64,000 bases of DNA from Anaerolineae bacterium (GCA_030432295.1 JAUIHI010000009.1:1-64000), one strand, 5' to 3'; numbered from the stretch's first letter, positions 42,086-51,272 are shown. Notes: generated by a model from the letters alone, not told the origin. Translations and numbers: made by a program.

Positions 42086-43056
42086 ACCGATTTTTGTTGA
42101 AGACCCCTCTATTCGCCAAAGCTGTCTATGTCCTCGTTCCTATAGGTGTTCTCGCTCTGATGGCTTGGCTAGTGGTCAAAAATCGGGATATGATTCTCGG
42201 TTTCCCGTGGCAGGTACACATTCCGTCGTTGCTCCTGGCGGCTCTGCTGCATTCTCTTGCCCTCCTGGTTACCTATTGGGTATGGCATTTGATGATTGGG
42301 CGGTTGACCGGCTTGAACGACCCGTGGACCGATCTACGCATCTACTACATCTCCACCCTTGCCAAGCGAATCCCGAGCAGTATTCCTTATATCAGTGGAC
42401 GATTGGTGCTTTATCGACAGGTTGGTGTCTCGTCGGCAGTCGTGCTCAACAGCATCATTCTGGAAAATCTTCTTATTGGCATTGGTGGTGTGTTTGTCTT
42501 GATAGTTTTTTGGAATTTCTATACGGGGGAGCTTCCTACATATGTGGTCTATGCGTTAGGGATCGTGGCCCTTTTTCTGTTGGGTGCAATGGTCTTACGC
42601 TTTGAGACTGTTCGGCAGTATGCCAACAAATTGTTGCGTCGGCTGAATTTAGCCGAACTTTACCATTCACCTACGACTAGGGACTTCGTTTTGTGGACGG
42701 GGTGGTACATTCTGCCCTGGCTGCTTGCCGGTGGTTCGCTGTATTTTGCTGTTCGTGGCGTGACGAACGATGTTTCGATTACAATCGGCGATGCGTTGGT
42801 GATCTCTACACTTTCCACATTAGTGGCGCTTCTCAATTTGATCCTTCCGGTTGGCTTTGGGCTAAAGGAGGTTTCTATGACAGCCTTAATGTTGCCTTGG
42901 ATGCCAGCATCAGTCGCCATACTCTTCAGTCTCGTCTATCGCCTGCTGCACACGCTAGACGAAGTCTTCTGGGCATTGGTCGTTTTATACATTTCCAACC
43001 CGACCAAGAGATTGCCTGTTGCCGTGGTCCAGGAGCGCCTTGGAAAGGAGGAATAA
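42082..43056 (+). CDS. flippase-like integral membrane protein (LPG synthase TM / UPF0104 type)
   Basis: This is a 324-residue polytopic protein with about eight TM helices. The pattern (LLLAALLHSLALLVTYWVWH; RIYYISTLAKRIPSSIPYISGRLVLYRQVG; VSTLSTLVALLNLILPVGFGLKEVSMTALM) matches the AglD/UPF0104 group related to the membrane part of lysylphosphatidylglycerol synthase. These often occur in glycan clusters and have been proposed to move or modify lipid-linked intermediates. It closes the run of overlapping genes 35733-43056. Confidence 0.75.
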   Translation: MNRFLLKTPLFAKAVYVLVPIGVLALMAWLVVKNRDMILGFPWQVHIPSLLLAALLHSLALLVTYWVWHLMIGRLTGLNDPWTDLRIYYISTLAKRIPSSIPYISGRLVLYRQVGVSSAVVLNSIILENLLIGIGGVFVLIVFWNFYTGELPTYVVYALGIVALFLLGAMVLRFETVRQYANKLLRRLNLAELYHSPTTRDFVLWTGWYILPWLLAGGSLYFAVRGVTNDVSITIGDALVISTLSTLVALLNLILPVGFGLKEVSMTALMLPWMPASVAILFSLVYRLLHTLDEVFWALVVLYISNPTKRLPVAVVQERLGKEE

Positions 43057-43235
43057 GCATCTACTACTCCATTTGGGGTATAGGTTTGGGAGTATATTGT
43101 ATCCAAATAGGGTATTGTGTTATTCATCCTGAGCTATATAATTTATGGTAAGTCCAACAAGCATTCGGTTCTATCGCTTTTTGGGTCGTGCTGTATAGTG
43201 TGCATATTAAATTCTAGTTGAATGGAGAAGAGTCT

Positions 43236-44774
43236 ATGAAGGCACGAAAGTCAGTGGTAGTTTTGTCTGTGATCCTGGCGATATTGATAACCACAGTGGC
43301 AGGTGCTCAGATCACCTACGAAAAGCCCACAATCACCAGCTATCAGGTTGTCAACTTGGGGACCAATGCCTCCACGATCAACGCAGATTACTACAAATCC
43401 GATGGTACAAAGGCGTTTTCCAACACTTTTGCAAATGTACCAGCCAAAGGCGTGGTAACTGTGCAACAAGCTTTGGAATCTGGCCTGCCCTCTGGTCAGT
43501 TTTCGGCTGTGTTAAGCGCTAGCGAGCCGCTGGCCGCCATTGTGAATCAGCAGTTGGGTGACTCTGGCAGCGGTACATCTACCGCTCCGTTCAGTTCCTA
43601 TGGTGCCATTAGTAGCGGCTCCAAGGAGGTGACGATTCCTATCATCATGCACAATTGGTTTGGATATCACACCGAACTCTTTATTCAGAATGTGAGTGGT
43701 ACGCCTGCTACCGTGACTATTGATTACAAGCCCACATCTCTGAATGGCTGCACGACCGGTACTGCTACCTCTAATAACTCTGCTGGAACCTTGCCCGCCA
43801 GTTCAGCAACGTCCGTATCCCAGCGAAATACGACTGCGATTGCTGCTACGGGCCTGACCGGTGGCTGCAATGCCTTCAATGCTCGTTTCCTGGGCGCTGC
43901 GACTGTCAAATCTACTGGTGGTGACATTGCTGTGGTTGTGAACCAGTATGTACAGGACAAACTGTTTACATACAACGGTTTCTCCAGTACTGGTGGCACG
44001 ACGGTGGTCTTTCCTGCCTACCTGCGCAACTGGTACAACTATTATGCCAGTTTGACCATTGCCAATCCGGGCGGGACCGATGCACAGGTCACCGTGACCT
44101 ACACACCTGCCGCCGGTTCCAACCCAACCGCAGCGATCACAGCCAATCATACAGTGCCGGCTGGCAAGTCCATTACCGTGTATGATGGACCAGGGACTGG
44201 TGCATCTGATCTGTCGACAGCATATCCTAATGGCTCAAACAATCGGTTCTTTGGTAGTGTGAAGATTGTATCCAATAATAGTGTTCCAGTGGTGGCTGTG
44301 GTCAACCAGGAAGCAACAGCAGCGGCTGGTAATCAAGCTGGTGCCTACAATGGGGCAACCTCGACAGAGGGCACCAAGAAGATCAGCGTTCCTCTGATTC
44401 AGTCTGATTTCTATGGATACTATACATCCCTGACCATAGCCACAGTGGACGGCACGGATGCAAACCTGAAGATTACCTACACCTCAGATGGTACGTATTC
44501 TGCTGTAAAGAACACCTCAAAGGAATACACGATATCCACCACCAACGGTGTGTTGAACCGCTATGAGGGTCCCACAGCCAGTGCTGCTCTAAGCGATATT
44601 CTGGACGATGCAGCCTGGAAGAGTGGCGGCACCGGACGTTTCATAGGTTCTGCGGTGATCGAAGTTGTCAGTGGCTCGAATATTGTTGCCTTCGTCAATT
44701 CTGAAAGCAATTCTGCTCCTCAGGCTAGCACCCGGGATTCGCTCTATTCCTTCAATGCATTCAACGTGCAATAG
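43236..44774 (+). CDS. secreted protein with four repeated beta modules
   Basis: The 512-residue product has a Sec signal (MKARKSVVVLSVILAILITTVAGAQ). The start at 43236 has GGAG eight bases ahead. Four similar modules follow, at about 32-125, 131-245, 256-365 and 382-495. Each starts with a hydrophobic strand and an aromatic patch (HNWFGYHTELFIQN, RNWYNYYASLTIAN, SDFYGYYTSLTIAT) and ends with an AVVNQ-type strand (LAAIVNQQ, IAVVVNQY, PVVAVVNQE, NIVAFVNSE). Thr/Ser/Asn richness suits an exported, possibly glycosylated or S-layer-type surface protein. No named family recognised. Confidence 0.75.
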   Translation: MKARKSVVVLSVILAILITTVAGAQITYEKPTITSYQVVNLGTNASTINADYYKSDGTKAFSNTFANVPAKGVVTVQQALESGLPSGQFSAVLSASEPLAAIVNQQLGDSGSGTSTAPFSSYGAISSGSKEVTIPIIMHNWFGYHTELFIQNVSGTPATVTIDYKPTSLNGCTTGTATSNNSAGTLPASSATSVSQRNTTAIAATGLTGGCNAFNARFLGAATVKSTGGDIAVVVNQYVQDKLFTYNGFSSTGGTTVVFPAYLRNWYNYYASLTIANPGGTDAQVTVTYTPAAGSNPTAAITANHTVPAGKSITVYDGPGTGASDLSTAYPNGSNNRFFGSVKIVSNNSVPVVAVVNQEATAAAGNQAGAYNGATSTEGTKKISVPLIQSDFYGYYTSLTIATVDGTDANLKITYTSDGTYSAVKNTSKEYTISTTNGVLNRYEGPTASAALSDILDDAAWKSGGTGRFIGSAVIEVVSGSNIVAFVNSESNSAPQASTRDSLYSFNAFNVQ

Positions 44775-44862
44775 GGATGAAGACCTGACTAGCAAAATGA
44801 TGGCAGGTTCTGGATGTCTAACGTTTCTGCTATCTCTGGACAGAACAATCAATTGATTATCT

Positions 44863-44900
44863 GGAATAAGACCACCAGGAAATCCTGGTGGTCTTATTCC
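44863..44900 (+). terminator. hairpin terminator after the secreted-protein gene
   Basis: A perfect 17-bp stem, GGAATAAGACCACCAGG / CCTGGTGGTCTTATTCC, with a 4-nt loop lies 90 bases after the stop. There is no long T-run, so activity is less certain. Confidence 0.6.
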
Positions 44901-45010
44901 GTTATGTAACCACTCTGCGCTTGTGAGCTTTGGGGTAGTTGCCCTTAGTGCAGTACACTCACTGGATAATTTGTGTTTTTGTAGCTGAAACTTATTGAGA
45001 GGAGCGTAAT

Positions 45011-46210
45011 ATGGGTCGTATCCGAAGAGGTTTGATGTATTCGCTGTTGTTAGTGATGCTGCTGTTAAGTGCATGTGGAGATGGTGATCTCCCTACGCCT
45101 GTAGTTCTGCCTGACTCCGAGCCATCTTCCACAGCAACTGTCGCTGCGCCAGCGATTGATACGCCAACAGTACCCTCTCGAGATATTCAGTCGCCCCTCT
45201 CGTCTCCAATCAGCACTCCGGATTCTGTGCTCCGCTCACTACAATACGCCAAGCCGGATCGTCCGTATCTAATGTTCTCATCGAGTGAAGGCAAACCTGG
45301 CTGGTATCTCTACGACCTGGAACAAGGCACACAGACATTTGCTCCGTTTCAAGAGATTCCCGGATATATTGTGCGGAATGCTCTCTGGCTACCAGAATTG
45401 GATGCCTTCGTATTACAAAGAGTAGATTCCCAACAGCAGACTGATTTATATCTGCATGATTTTTCCGGTGCCTTAATTGCCCCGATCACGACAGATTTGA
45501 TTGACGAAGGGGGAGCATCTGTAGCACCCAATTTAGAAGAATTTGCTTTTGTCTGTGTTCAGAATGATCTGGACATTTGTAAGACCCAGCTGAATGGTGT
45601 AGGGTGGGTCAACCTGACCAATATTCGAACACGAGAGGCATCCCCCCTCTGGTCGCCGGATGGTCAGCAGATCATGTTTCTCTCCGATGCAGCAGGCATC
45701 ACAAATATCTGGCTGATGAATCCGGATGGGTCCAATCGTAGAAACTTGAGCGGGATAACATTGGGAACCGATTTGGTAGTAGAGAGTAATGCTAGTTGGT
45801 CCCCAGACGGCGACTCTATTCTTTTTGAGTCTATGCGGGATGAAAACCTGGAAGTATATATAGTCAGTCCCGACGGCACGAATCTGCGGAATTTGACGAA
45901 CAATCCTGCCTCCGATATGAATCCGGTGTTTTCTCCAGATGGATCGGCGGTTGTGTTCCAGTCCGACCGAAACAGCGGCACAGATGTGTATGTGCTGGAC
46001 TTGGCATCCGAGAGTCTGGTGAACATATCCAACAGCCCAGAAGCACGTGAGAACAATTTCATTTGGTCACCCGATGGAAGTAAACTCTATTTTGATAGCG
46101 ACGAAAGAGGCAACTATGATATTTATGTTGTCAACATTGATGGAACAGGGAAAGAATTGGTCATAGGTAACCCAGCCGATGACGTTGATCCCCAATGGAT
46201 CAACCCGTAA
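45011..46210 (+). CDS. lipoprotein with TolB-like PD40 beta-propeller repeats
   Basis: The 399-residue product has a lipoprotein signal (MGRIRRGLMYSLLLVMLLLSAC, lipid Cys22), then a Pro/Thr/Ser linker to about residue 75. The rest is a beta-propeller with PD40 repeats: SPLWSPDGQQIMFLSD, ASWSPDGDSILFES, PVFSPDGSAVVFQSD and FIWSPDGSKLYFDSD, each followed by an IWLMNPDGSN-like strand. TolB and related periplasmic propellers bind partner proteins or glycans. GAGAGGAG precedes the ATG. It sits between the secreted protein and epimerases, each with its own hairpin, so it is probably transcribed alone. Confidence 0.88.
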   Translation: MGRIRRGLMYSLLLVMLLLSACGDGDLPTPVVLPDSEPSSTATVAAPAIDTPTVPSRDIQSPLSSPISTPDSVLRSLQYAKPDRPYLMFSSSEGKPGWYLYDLEQGTQTFAPFQEIPGYIVRNALWLPELDAFVLQRVDSQQQTDLYLHDFSGALIAPITTDLIDEGGASVAPNLEEFAFVCVQNDLDICKTQLNGVGWVNLTNIRTREASPLWSPDGQQIMFLSDAAGITNIWLMNPDGSNRRNLSGITLGTDLVVESNASWSPDGDSILFESMRDENLEVYIVSPDGTNLRNLTNNPASDMNPVFSPDGSAVVFQSDRNSGTDVYVLDLASESLVNISNSPEARENNFIWSPDGSKLYFDSDERGNYDIYVVNIDGTGKELVIGNPADDVDPQWINP

Positions 46211-46245
46211 ACCGTAAGAAGTTCACGAATTAGCGTGTTGGCAGA

Positions 46246-46280
46246 AAACTGTTTGGCTCGGGTTGCGAGCCAAACAGTTT
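46246..46280 (+). terminator. hairpin terminator after the PD40 lipoprotein gene
   Basis: A 15-bp perfect stem AAACTGTTTGGCTCG / CGAGCCAAACAGTTT with a 5-nt loop lies 36 bases after the stop. Only a short T-run is part of the stem. Confidence 0.65.
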
Positions 46281-46362
46281 CGTCTATTGCCGAATGTGAA
46301 TTTTACGCTTCAGTTGAACAGAGATATTTGACCAACACCTGTAGAAAATTGGAATTGTTGTT

Positions 46363-47418
46363 ATGAATGTTTTAGTGACAGGTAGTAGTGGGCTGATCGG
46401 CTCTGAGGCCGTACTTCACTACGACCGCCAGGGGCATACTGTACTCGGCATTGACAATAACTTTCGCAAAGTATTTTTTGGGCAGATGGGCGATACCACC
46501 TGGAATTTGAAACGACTTAAGGAAAATACGCAAAGATTTACCCACTTCGACCTGGATATTCGCAACCGGGAAGCGATATTTGCCTTATTTCAGCGACACC
46601 AGATCGATCTGGTGATCCATTGTGCATCGCAGCCATCCCACGATAAAGCCAAAGATATTCCTTTGTTGGACTTTGAGGTCAATGCTATGGGCACAATGAA
46701 TTTATTGGAGGCGACCCGGCTCTACGCACCCAATTCAGTCTTTGTCTTTTTTAGCACGAACAAAGTCTATGGGGACGCACCTAATGAATTACCACTGGTT
46801 GAACTAGAAACCCGCTATGACTATGCTCTGAACGAACACTACGCGGGGATCGACGAACACTGTCGGATCGATCAGTCCCTTCATTCTCTTTTCGGTGCAT
46901 CAAAGCTGGCGGCGGATGTGATGGCTCAGGAGTATGGTCGCAATTTTGGTTTGAAAGTGGGGATATTCCGTGGAGGTTGTCTGACCGGTTCGGCTCATTC
47001 CGGTGTGGAGTTGCAGGGATTCTTGTCCTATCTGGTCCACGTAGCTGTGACAGGCCAGCCATATACGATTTTTGGCTACAAGGGAAAACAGGTGAGGGAC
47101 CAGATCCACAGCCAGGATGTCGTTGCTGCGATTGATGCCTTTGTCAACGCACCGCGGCCCGGAGAAGTGTATAATCTGGGTGGGGGCCGGATTAATAGCG
47201 CGTCAATTTTGGAGTGTATTACCATGATTGAAGAGCGAACAGGACGCTCTATTCAATGGCAGTACAGCAACCAGAACCGGGCCGGCGATCACATCTGTTA
47301 TATCTCCGACATGACCAAATTCCGTTCCCACTTTCCGAACTGGAAATTGGAGTACTCTCTTGAACGAATAATTGACGAGATGATACTGGCTAAAACCGAG
47401 AAATTTATCGAAGGTTAA
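46363..47418 (+). CDS. NAD-dependent sugar epimerase, CDP-paratose/tyvelose 2-epimerase-like
   Basis: This is a 351-residue extended short-chain dehydrogenase. NAD site MNVLVTGSSGLIGSEAV; GIDNNFRKVFFGQMGDTTWN, FFSTNKVYGDAPNELPL, GIDEHCRIDQSLHSLFGASKLAADVMAQEYGR and FRGGCLTGSAHSGVELQGFLSYL closely follow the RfbE pattern (CDP-paratose 2-epimerase, making CDP-tyvelose). The catalytic Tyr of YxxxK is replaced by Phe in SLFGASK, which is also seen in some RfbE-like enzymes; I cannot confirm this. It is followed after nine bases by a second epimerase, probably as one operon. Confidence 0.8.
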   Translation: MNVLVTGSSGLIGSEAVLHYDRQGHTVLGIDNNFRKVFFGQMGDTTWNLKRLKENTQRFTHFDLDIRNREAIFALFQRHQIDLVIHCASQPSHDKAKDIPLLDFEVNAMGTMNLLEATRLYAPNSVFVFFSTNKVYGDAPNELPLVELETRYDYALNEHYAGIDEHCRIDQSLHSLFGASKLAADVMAQEYGRNFGLKVGIFRGGCLTGSAHSGVELQGFLSYLVHVAVTGQPYTIFGYKGKQVRDQIHSQDVVAAIDAFVNAPRPGEVYNLGGGRINSASILECITMIEERTGRSIQWQYSNQNRAGDHICYISDMTKFRSHFPNWKLEYSLERIIDEMILAKTEKFIEG

Positions 47419-47427
47419 CGACAGGCG

Positions 47428-48552
47428 ATGAATGTTTTGATTACCGGCGGCGCTGGCTTTATCGGTTCCTTTGTGGCAGAGCAACTGATTGCACAGGGCC
47501 ATGTTGTGACTCTGTATGACAATCTTACCTCCCAGGTTCATCCTGATGGTGCTCCGGACTATCTCCCGTCCCAGGCAAGCCTATCTATCGGTGACATTCG
47601 CAGCCGGGACGATCTTTTGCCCCTGGTGGACAATGCTGACAGCATTGTCCACTGTGCGGCCGCAGTAGGTGTGGGGCAGTTCATGTATCAACCGCACCAC
47701 TATATGGATGTGAATGTGGGGGGGACAGCCCTCTTGTTGGAGTTGATCTCGAAACGCAAGAAACCGCTACACAAGCTAATAATTCCTACTTCCATGACGG
47801 GCTACGGAGAAGGCGTATATCGCCGATTGTCCGATGGCAACATTACGCGCGTAGATGTCCGCACACGAGAACATATTCAGCGTTATGGCTGGGAACCAAT
47901 TGATAAGGAGACCGGCGGACCACTTGAGCCTGTGCCAACTCCTGAAACGGCAGAGCCAATAGCTCACAATATCTACGCACTAAGTAAACGTTATCAGGAA
48001 GAAATGGCATTGAGCTTGGGACAGGTATATGGGTTCCAGGTTGTGTGCTTGCGCCTTTTTAATGTCTATGGACCCAGGCAATCTCTGCGCAATCCATACA
48101 CTGGTGTGCTTGCCATCTTTCTGAGTCGGTTATTGGCTGGGCAAGGTCCAGTTATCTATGAAGACGGGCAGCAGACCAGAGACTTTATATCTGTACACGA
48201 TGTAGCTCGTTCCATTGTGATGACGTTGGAGTCACCAACACTTACATCAACAGTCATGAACATAGGTAGTGGTCTCCCTCGCACGATCTTGGAGTCTGCA
48301 CTCTCCCTTGCCGCTTTGTTGGATAGTAGACCAATCCAGCCAGAAGTGTTGGGTCAATATCGCAAAGGTGACATCCGTCACTGCTTTGCGGACATTTCCA
48401 AAGCGCGCCAATTGATAGGGTTTGTTCCCGAAGTTACGTGGGAGACCGGACTGGAAGAGTTGATCGCCTGGGCTAAGAATGCGCCATCAATAGATCATTT
48501 TTCACAAGTTGCTAATGAGTTGACCAACCACGGGTTGTTGGAAAAAACGTAG
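47428..48552 (+). CDS. NAD-dependent sugar epimerase/dehydratase, dTDP-L-rhamnose 4-epimerase-like
   Basis: The 374-residue product has MNVLITGGAGFIGSFVAEQL, the VHCAAAVGVGQFMYQPHHYMDVNVGGTALLLE stretch, catalytic Y and K in NIYALSKRYQEEM, LRLFNVYGPRQSLRNPYTGVLAIFLSRLL and a C-terminal LIGFVPEVTWETGL. The AAAVGVGQ pattern is that of dTDP-L-rhamnose 4-epimerase and similar WbiB/Tll enzymes. With the upstream gene it would supply modified deoxysugars for the glycosyltransferases nearby. The gene converges on the lipoprotein gene 25 bp away. Confidence 0.82.
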   Translation: MNVLITGGAGFIGSFVAEQLIAQGHVVTLYDNLTSQVHPDGAPDYLPSQASLSIGDIRSRDDLLPLVDNADSIVHCAAAVGVGQFMYQPHHYMDVNVGGTALLLELISKRKKPLHKLIIPTSMTGYGEGVYRRLSDGNITRVDVRTREHIQRYGWEPIDKETGGPLEPVPTPETAEPIAHNIYALSKRYQEEMALSLGQVYGFQVVCLRLFNVYGPRQSLRNPYTGVLAIFLSRLLAGQGPVIYEDGQQTRDFISVHDVARSIVMTLESPTLTSTVMNIGSGLPRTILESALSLAALLDSRPIQPEVLGQYRKGDIRHCFADISKARQLIGFVPEVTWETGLEELIAWAKNAPSIDHFSQVANELTNHGLLEKT

Positions 48553-48577
48553 CAACCGGGCCTGACAAGCACTCCCC

Positions 48578-49903
48578 CTACGGCATCCCCACATCCACGG
48601 AAATGCGGTCAACGTAATTGTTCGCCACGCCCACAAATTCGTGGATCAGCCCGCCCCACCAGAAGTTTGTGCCTACGGGCGGGCGCTCGTCCATCACAAT
48701 ACAGCCGCTGACCCGCCCGGCCTTGCCTGGCAGCAGATACCACTGCTCCACCCCGTCGATCACCCGGCGCTCCAGTTCATCCTGGCTGCCGATGGCGAAA
48801 CGGTAGGGGAAGTCGATGCCAGTGGTGTCGAAGTTGATGCCAAAACGCCAGACACCTGCCTGTTGAAACCACTCTTTATTCCCGTCCGCAGCCAATGTAT
48901 TGTAGTTTTCGCTAAAGCGGTATTCCTGTCCTGGCCAGGGACCGGTGGTTCGGATGGGCACAGTGCCTTCGTTCACCACCACAGCCTCAAAGCAGAGCTT
49001 CTCGCCCAGGGGCACGCTGACGACCCGGTTCATCTCGCCCTGCCAGTCGATCTCGCCCTGGGCCACATCGGCCCTGGGCTTGCCCCCCTCTTCAATCGTC
49101 AATTCACTGATCACCCGCACCCGGTTGCCCGCACTGTCCCGGGCTTCCCCCACAATCTGATAGGTTCCGTCCGGCGGCGGCTCAGCGTTCAGGTCCACGC
49201 CGCCTTCGTAGCGGTATTCGTGATAGCCCTGCTCCTCCGGATCCACTACATTCGGCCCTTCGGCGATGTGATACTTGAAGTCGGGGTTGGCTGGCGAAAT
49301 CAGATAGACCTGCACTGCATCCACATCTTTGGTCAGATAATAGCTGATGCTCACCCAATCGTCACGCAGACCGTCCTGATTGGGGCGAAAAATCTGGGGC
49401 ACAACCGCGAAATTGTGTAGCTCAGGCAGAGCCGTATCCCCATTTTCCAGGGTAATCTGGCCGTCGACCTCCTGGCGGTTGCCGTTGTCCTCCACGGCTT
49501 CGATCACCCAGCGGTAGACGCCGTCGTCCAGCACCTGGCTCAGAATCTCCTCTGTGCCGCCCGGAATTTCTACAACCCGAGGTTCGTCCACCACCCCGCC
49601 CCAGAGAACGTCGTAGTCGCCGGGGGAGCGTCGCCGATCCTGGCGGAAGTAGAAGCGCTCGCCCGCGGCATTCTCAAAATAGATGCTCACATCTGCCGAC
49701 CGGCTCAGGCTGTAGTGGATGGCCGTGGCGTCGGTGTCGCCGTCCGCGTTGGGCGAAATCAAATCCGGCGCAACTGTCACATTGCTCAGCAGCGGGCCAA
49801 AGCTCAAATCCAGCCGCCCACAGCCCGCCAACAGCAGGACGAATAAGAATAACCACAAAGAGCGCAAAGAACACAAAGAAGTGTAATTAGTGTCTGGTCG
49901 CAT
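48578..49903 (-). CDS. surface lipoprotein with Ig/FlgD-like modules
   Basis: The 441-residue product has a lipoprotein signal with lipobox LLLAGC (Cys near 28). SNVTVAPDLISPNADGDTDATAIHYSLSRSADVSIYF and AVVPQIFRPNQDGLRDDWVSISYYLTKDVDAVQVYL are two FlgD-like Ig modules with PNxDG starts, each followed by a YEGGV/DGTY strand. The C-terminal 150 residues (LGEKLCFEAVVVNEGTVPIRTTGPWPG...) resemble an Ig-like accessory domain. The signal-peptide start (TSLCSLRSLWLF) is encoded by an ACACAAAGA/GCGCAAAGA repeat. Probably a cell-surface structural or adhesion protein. Confidence 0.75.
   Translation of the reverse strand: MRPDTNYTSLCSLRSLWLFLFVLLLAGCGRLDLSFGPLLSNVTVAPDLISPNADGDTDATAIHYSLSRSADVSIYFENAAGERFYFRQDRRRSPGDYDVLWGGVVDEPRVVEIPGGTEEILSQVLDDGVYRWVIEAVEDNGNRQEVDGQITLENGDTALPELHNFAVVPQIFRPNQDGLRDDWVSISYYLTKDVDAVQVYLISPANPDFKYHIAEGPNVVDPEEQGYHEYRYEGGVDLNAEPPPDGTYQIVGEARDSAGNRVRVISELTIEEGGKPRADVAQGEIDWQGEMNRVVSVPLGEKLCFEAVVVNEGTVPIRTTGPWPGQEYRFSENYNTLAADGNKEWFQQAGVWRFGINFDTTGIDFPYRFAIGSQDELERRVIDGVEQWYLLPGKAGRVSGCIVMDERPPVGTNFWWGGLIHEFVGVANNYVDRISVDVGMP
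49856..49881. repeat. CACAAAGAGCGCAAAGAACACAA repeat in signal-peptide region
   Basis: Tandem units CACAAAGA, GCGCAAAGA and ACACAAAGA are read on the minus strand as codons 7-16 of the lipoprotein. Confidence 0.65.
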
Positions 49904-49920
49904 AACCGTTCCATTTATCC

Positions 49921-49986
49921 AGAGGACGCGGATTCGCGCAGATTTTATCAGCGTAAATCATCCTTTTCAGCGTCATCAGCGTCCTA
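49921..49986. repeat. short-repeat element between lipoprotein and aminotransferase genes
   Basis: AGAGGACGCGGATTCGCGCAG with the mirrored CAGCGTCATCAGCGTCCT, and TTTTATCAGCGTAAATC in the middle. It is related to 60128-60205. Confidence 0.5.
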
Positions 49987-49989
49987 TTT

Positions 49990-51261
49990 TTAAGCCAGCG
50001 CGTCCAGCACTTTGTTCACGCCGTCAATCGTCTCTTCCATCTCCAAATTGCTCAGCATCGGATTGACATTGAGCATCACCGTCCGGCCCAGCAGGTCCAG
50101 CGAGCGGGGACACATATCCGGTGAATAGTCGATCTCCCGTTGCGCCCAGCGCCAGGGACCCCCGTCGGCTGTCCACGTGCGCTTTTCCAACACAGGAAAC
50201 CAGTGGGCATAGACGTGAAAATCCCGTCGATCCGGGCGGTAGACCTGACCCGCGCTGATATTCTCGGCGTGCAAGGCCGCGCTGATCTGCTCGGCCTTTT
50301 CCGGCGTCTCCACAAAGAAAAATACGTGGATGCCGCTGTCCCCCGCCGGATCGGGCACATCCCGGAAGGTGACCCCTCGCTGGGCTGCGGTCTCGGCGAT
50401 GCCGGCCAGGAGCATCCGCTGGCGGGCCTGAATCCCATCCACCAGCCCATCCAGCCGCTGCATCTGCACCAGCCCCACCGCCGCGAGCAGTTCGGACATA
50501 CGGAAGTTGGCCCCCCACAGAATGTCCTCTTCGGGCAGTTCCAGCCGGTTCCAGGCCGAAACGTCGTGATACATAAAGGCCCGCTGCCAGATGGCCTCGT
50601 CATTCGTCGTCATCACCCCACCCTCGCCGGTGGTGATGATTTTGCTGAATTGAAGGCTGAAGCAGCCCACATCCCCAATCGATCCCAGCCGCTGGCCTTT
50701 GTAGCTGGCCCCGTTGCCCTGCGCGCAATCTTCCACCACCCGCAGATTGTGCTGGCGGGCCAGGGCCATCAACTCATCCATTCGGCTGGGCGCGCCCCGC
50801 ATATGCACGGGCAGAATCGCCTTTGTGTAGGGGGAAATCTTGGCGGCCACATCCGCGGGGTCGAGGGTCAACGAACCATCCACCTCGGCCACAATCGGGA
50901 TGCCACCGACGGCCAGCACCGCTGTAGCGCTGGCAATCCACGTATAGGCAGGCACAATGACTTCGTCGCCTGCGCCCACGCCCACAGCCTGCAATCCGCA
51001 GATCAGCGCAGCCGTGCCGGATGTGACCGCCAGCGCCCGTTTCACCCCGACCGACGCGGCGAAAACCTTTTCCAGGGCCTCCACTTTCGATTCGCCGCCG
51101 CTGGGGCCGTAAAAACGGAAGAGCCGTTTGGAGCGCAGCACTTCCAACACCGCGGCCTCTTCCTCCTCGGCAATGATCATCCCGCCGGGGAACATCGGCG
51201 GATCGGGCTGTTGGCGGGCAGGCGGTCCGCCGTGGATGGCTAATTTTTGTGGGCTGGTCAT
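49990..51261 (-). CDS. DegT/DnrJ/EryC1/StrS-family aminotransferase
   Basis: This is a 423-residue PLP-dependent sugar aminotransferase-type enzyme. Landmarks are LAVTSGTAALICGLQAVGVGAGDEVIVPAYTWIASA, PVHMRGAPSRMDELMALA, VVEDCAQGNGASYKG and the PLP lysine in CFSLQFSKIITTGEGG. Members aminate nucleotide-linked ketosugars (or scyllo-inosose) for glycans. The start MTSPQKLAIHGG has AAGGGA ahead; an upstream TTG is less likely. It is immediately downstream (11 bp) of the large GT-C protein gene, forming an apparent operon. Confidence 0.92.
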   Translation of the reverse strand: MTSPQKLAIHGGPPARQQPDPPMFPGGMIIAEEEEAAVLEVLRSKRLFRFYGPSGGESKVEALEKVFAASVGVKRALAVTSGTAALICGLQAVGVGAGDEVIVPAYTWIASATAVLAVGGIPIVAEVDGSLTLDPADVAAKISPYTKAILPVHMRGAPSRMDELMALARQHNLRVVEDCAQGNGASYKGQRLGSIGDVGCFSLQFSKIITTGEGGVMTTNDEAIWQRAFMYHDVSAWNRLELPEEDILWGANFRMSELLAAVGLVQMQRLDGLVDGIQARQRMLLAGIAETAAQRGVTFRDVPDPAGDSGIHVFFFVETPEKAEQISAALHAENISAGQVYRPDRRDFHVYAHWFPVLEKRTWTADGGPWRWAQREIDYSPDMCPRSLDLLGRTVMLNVNPMLSNLEMEETIDGVNKVLDALA

Positions 51262-51272
51262 GGGATTCCCTT

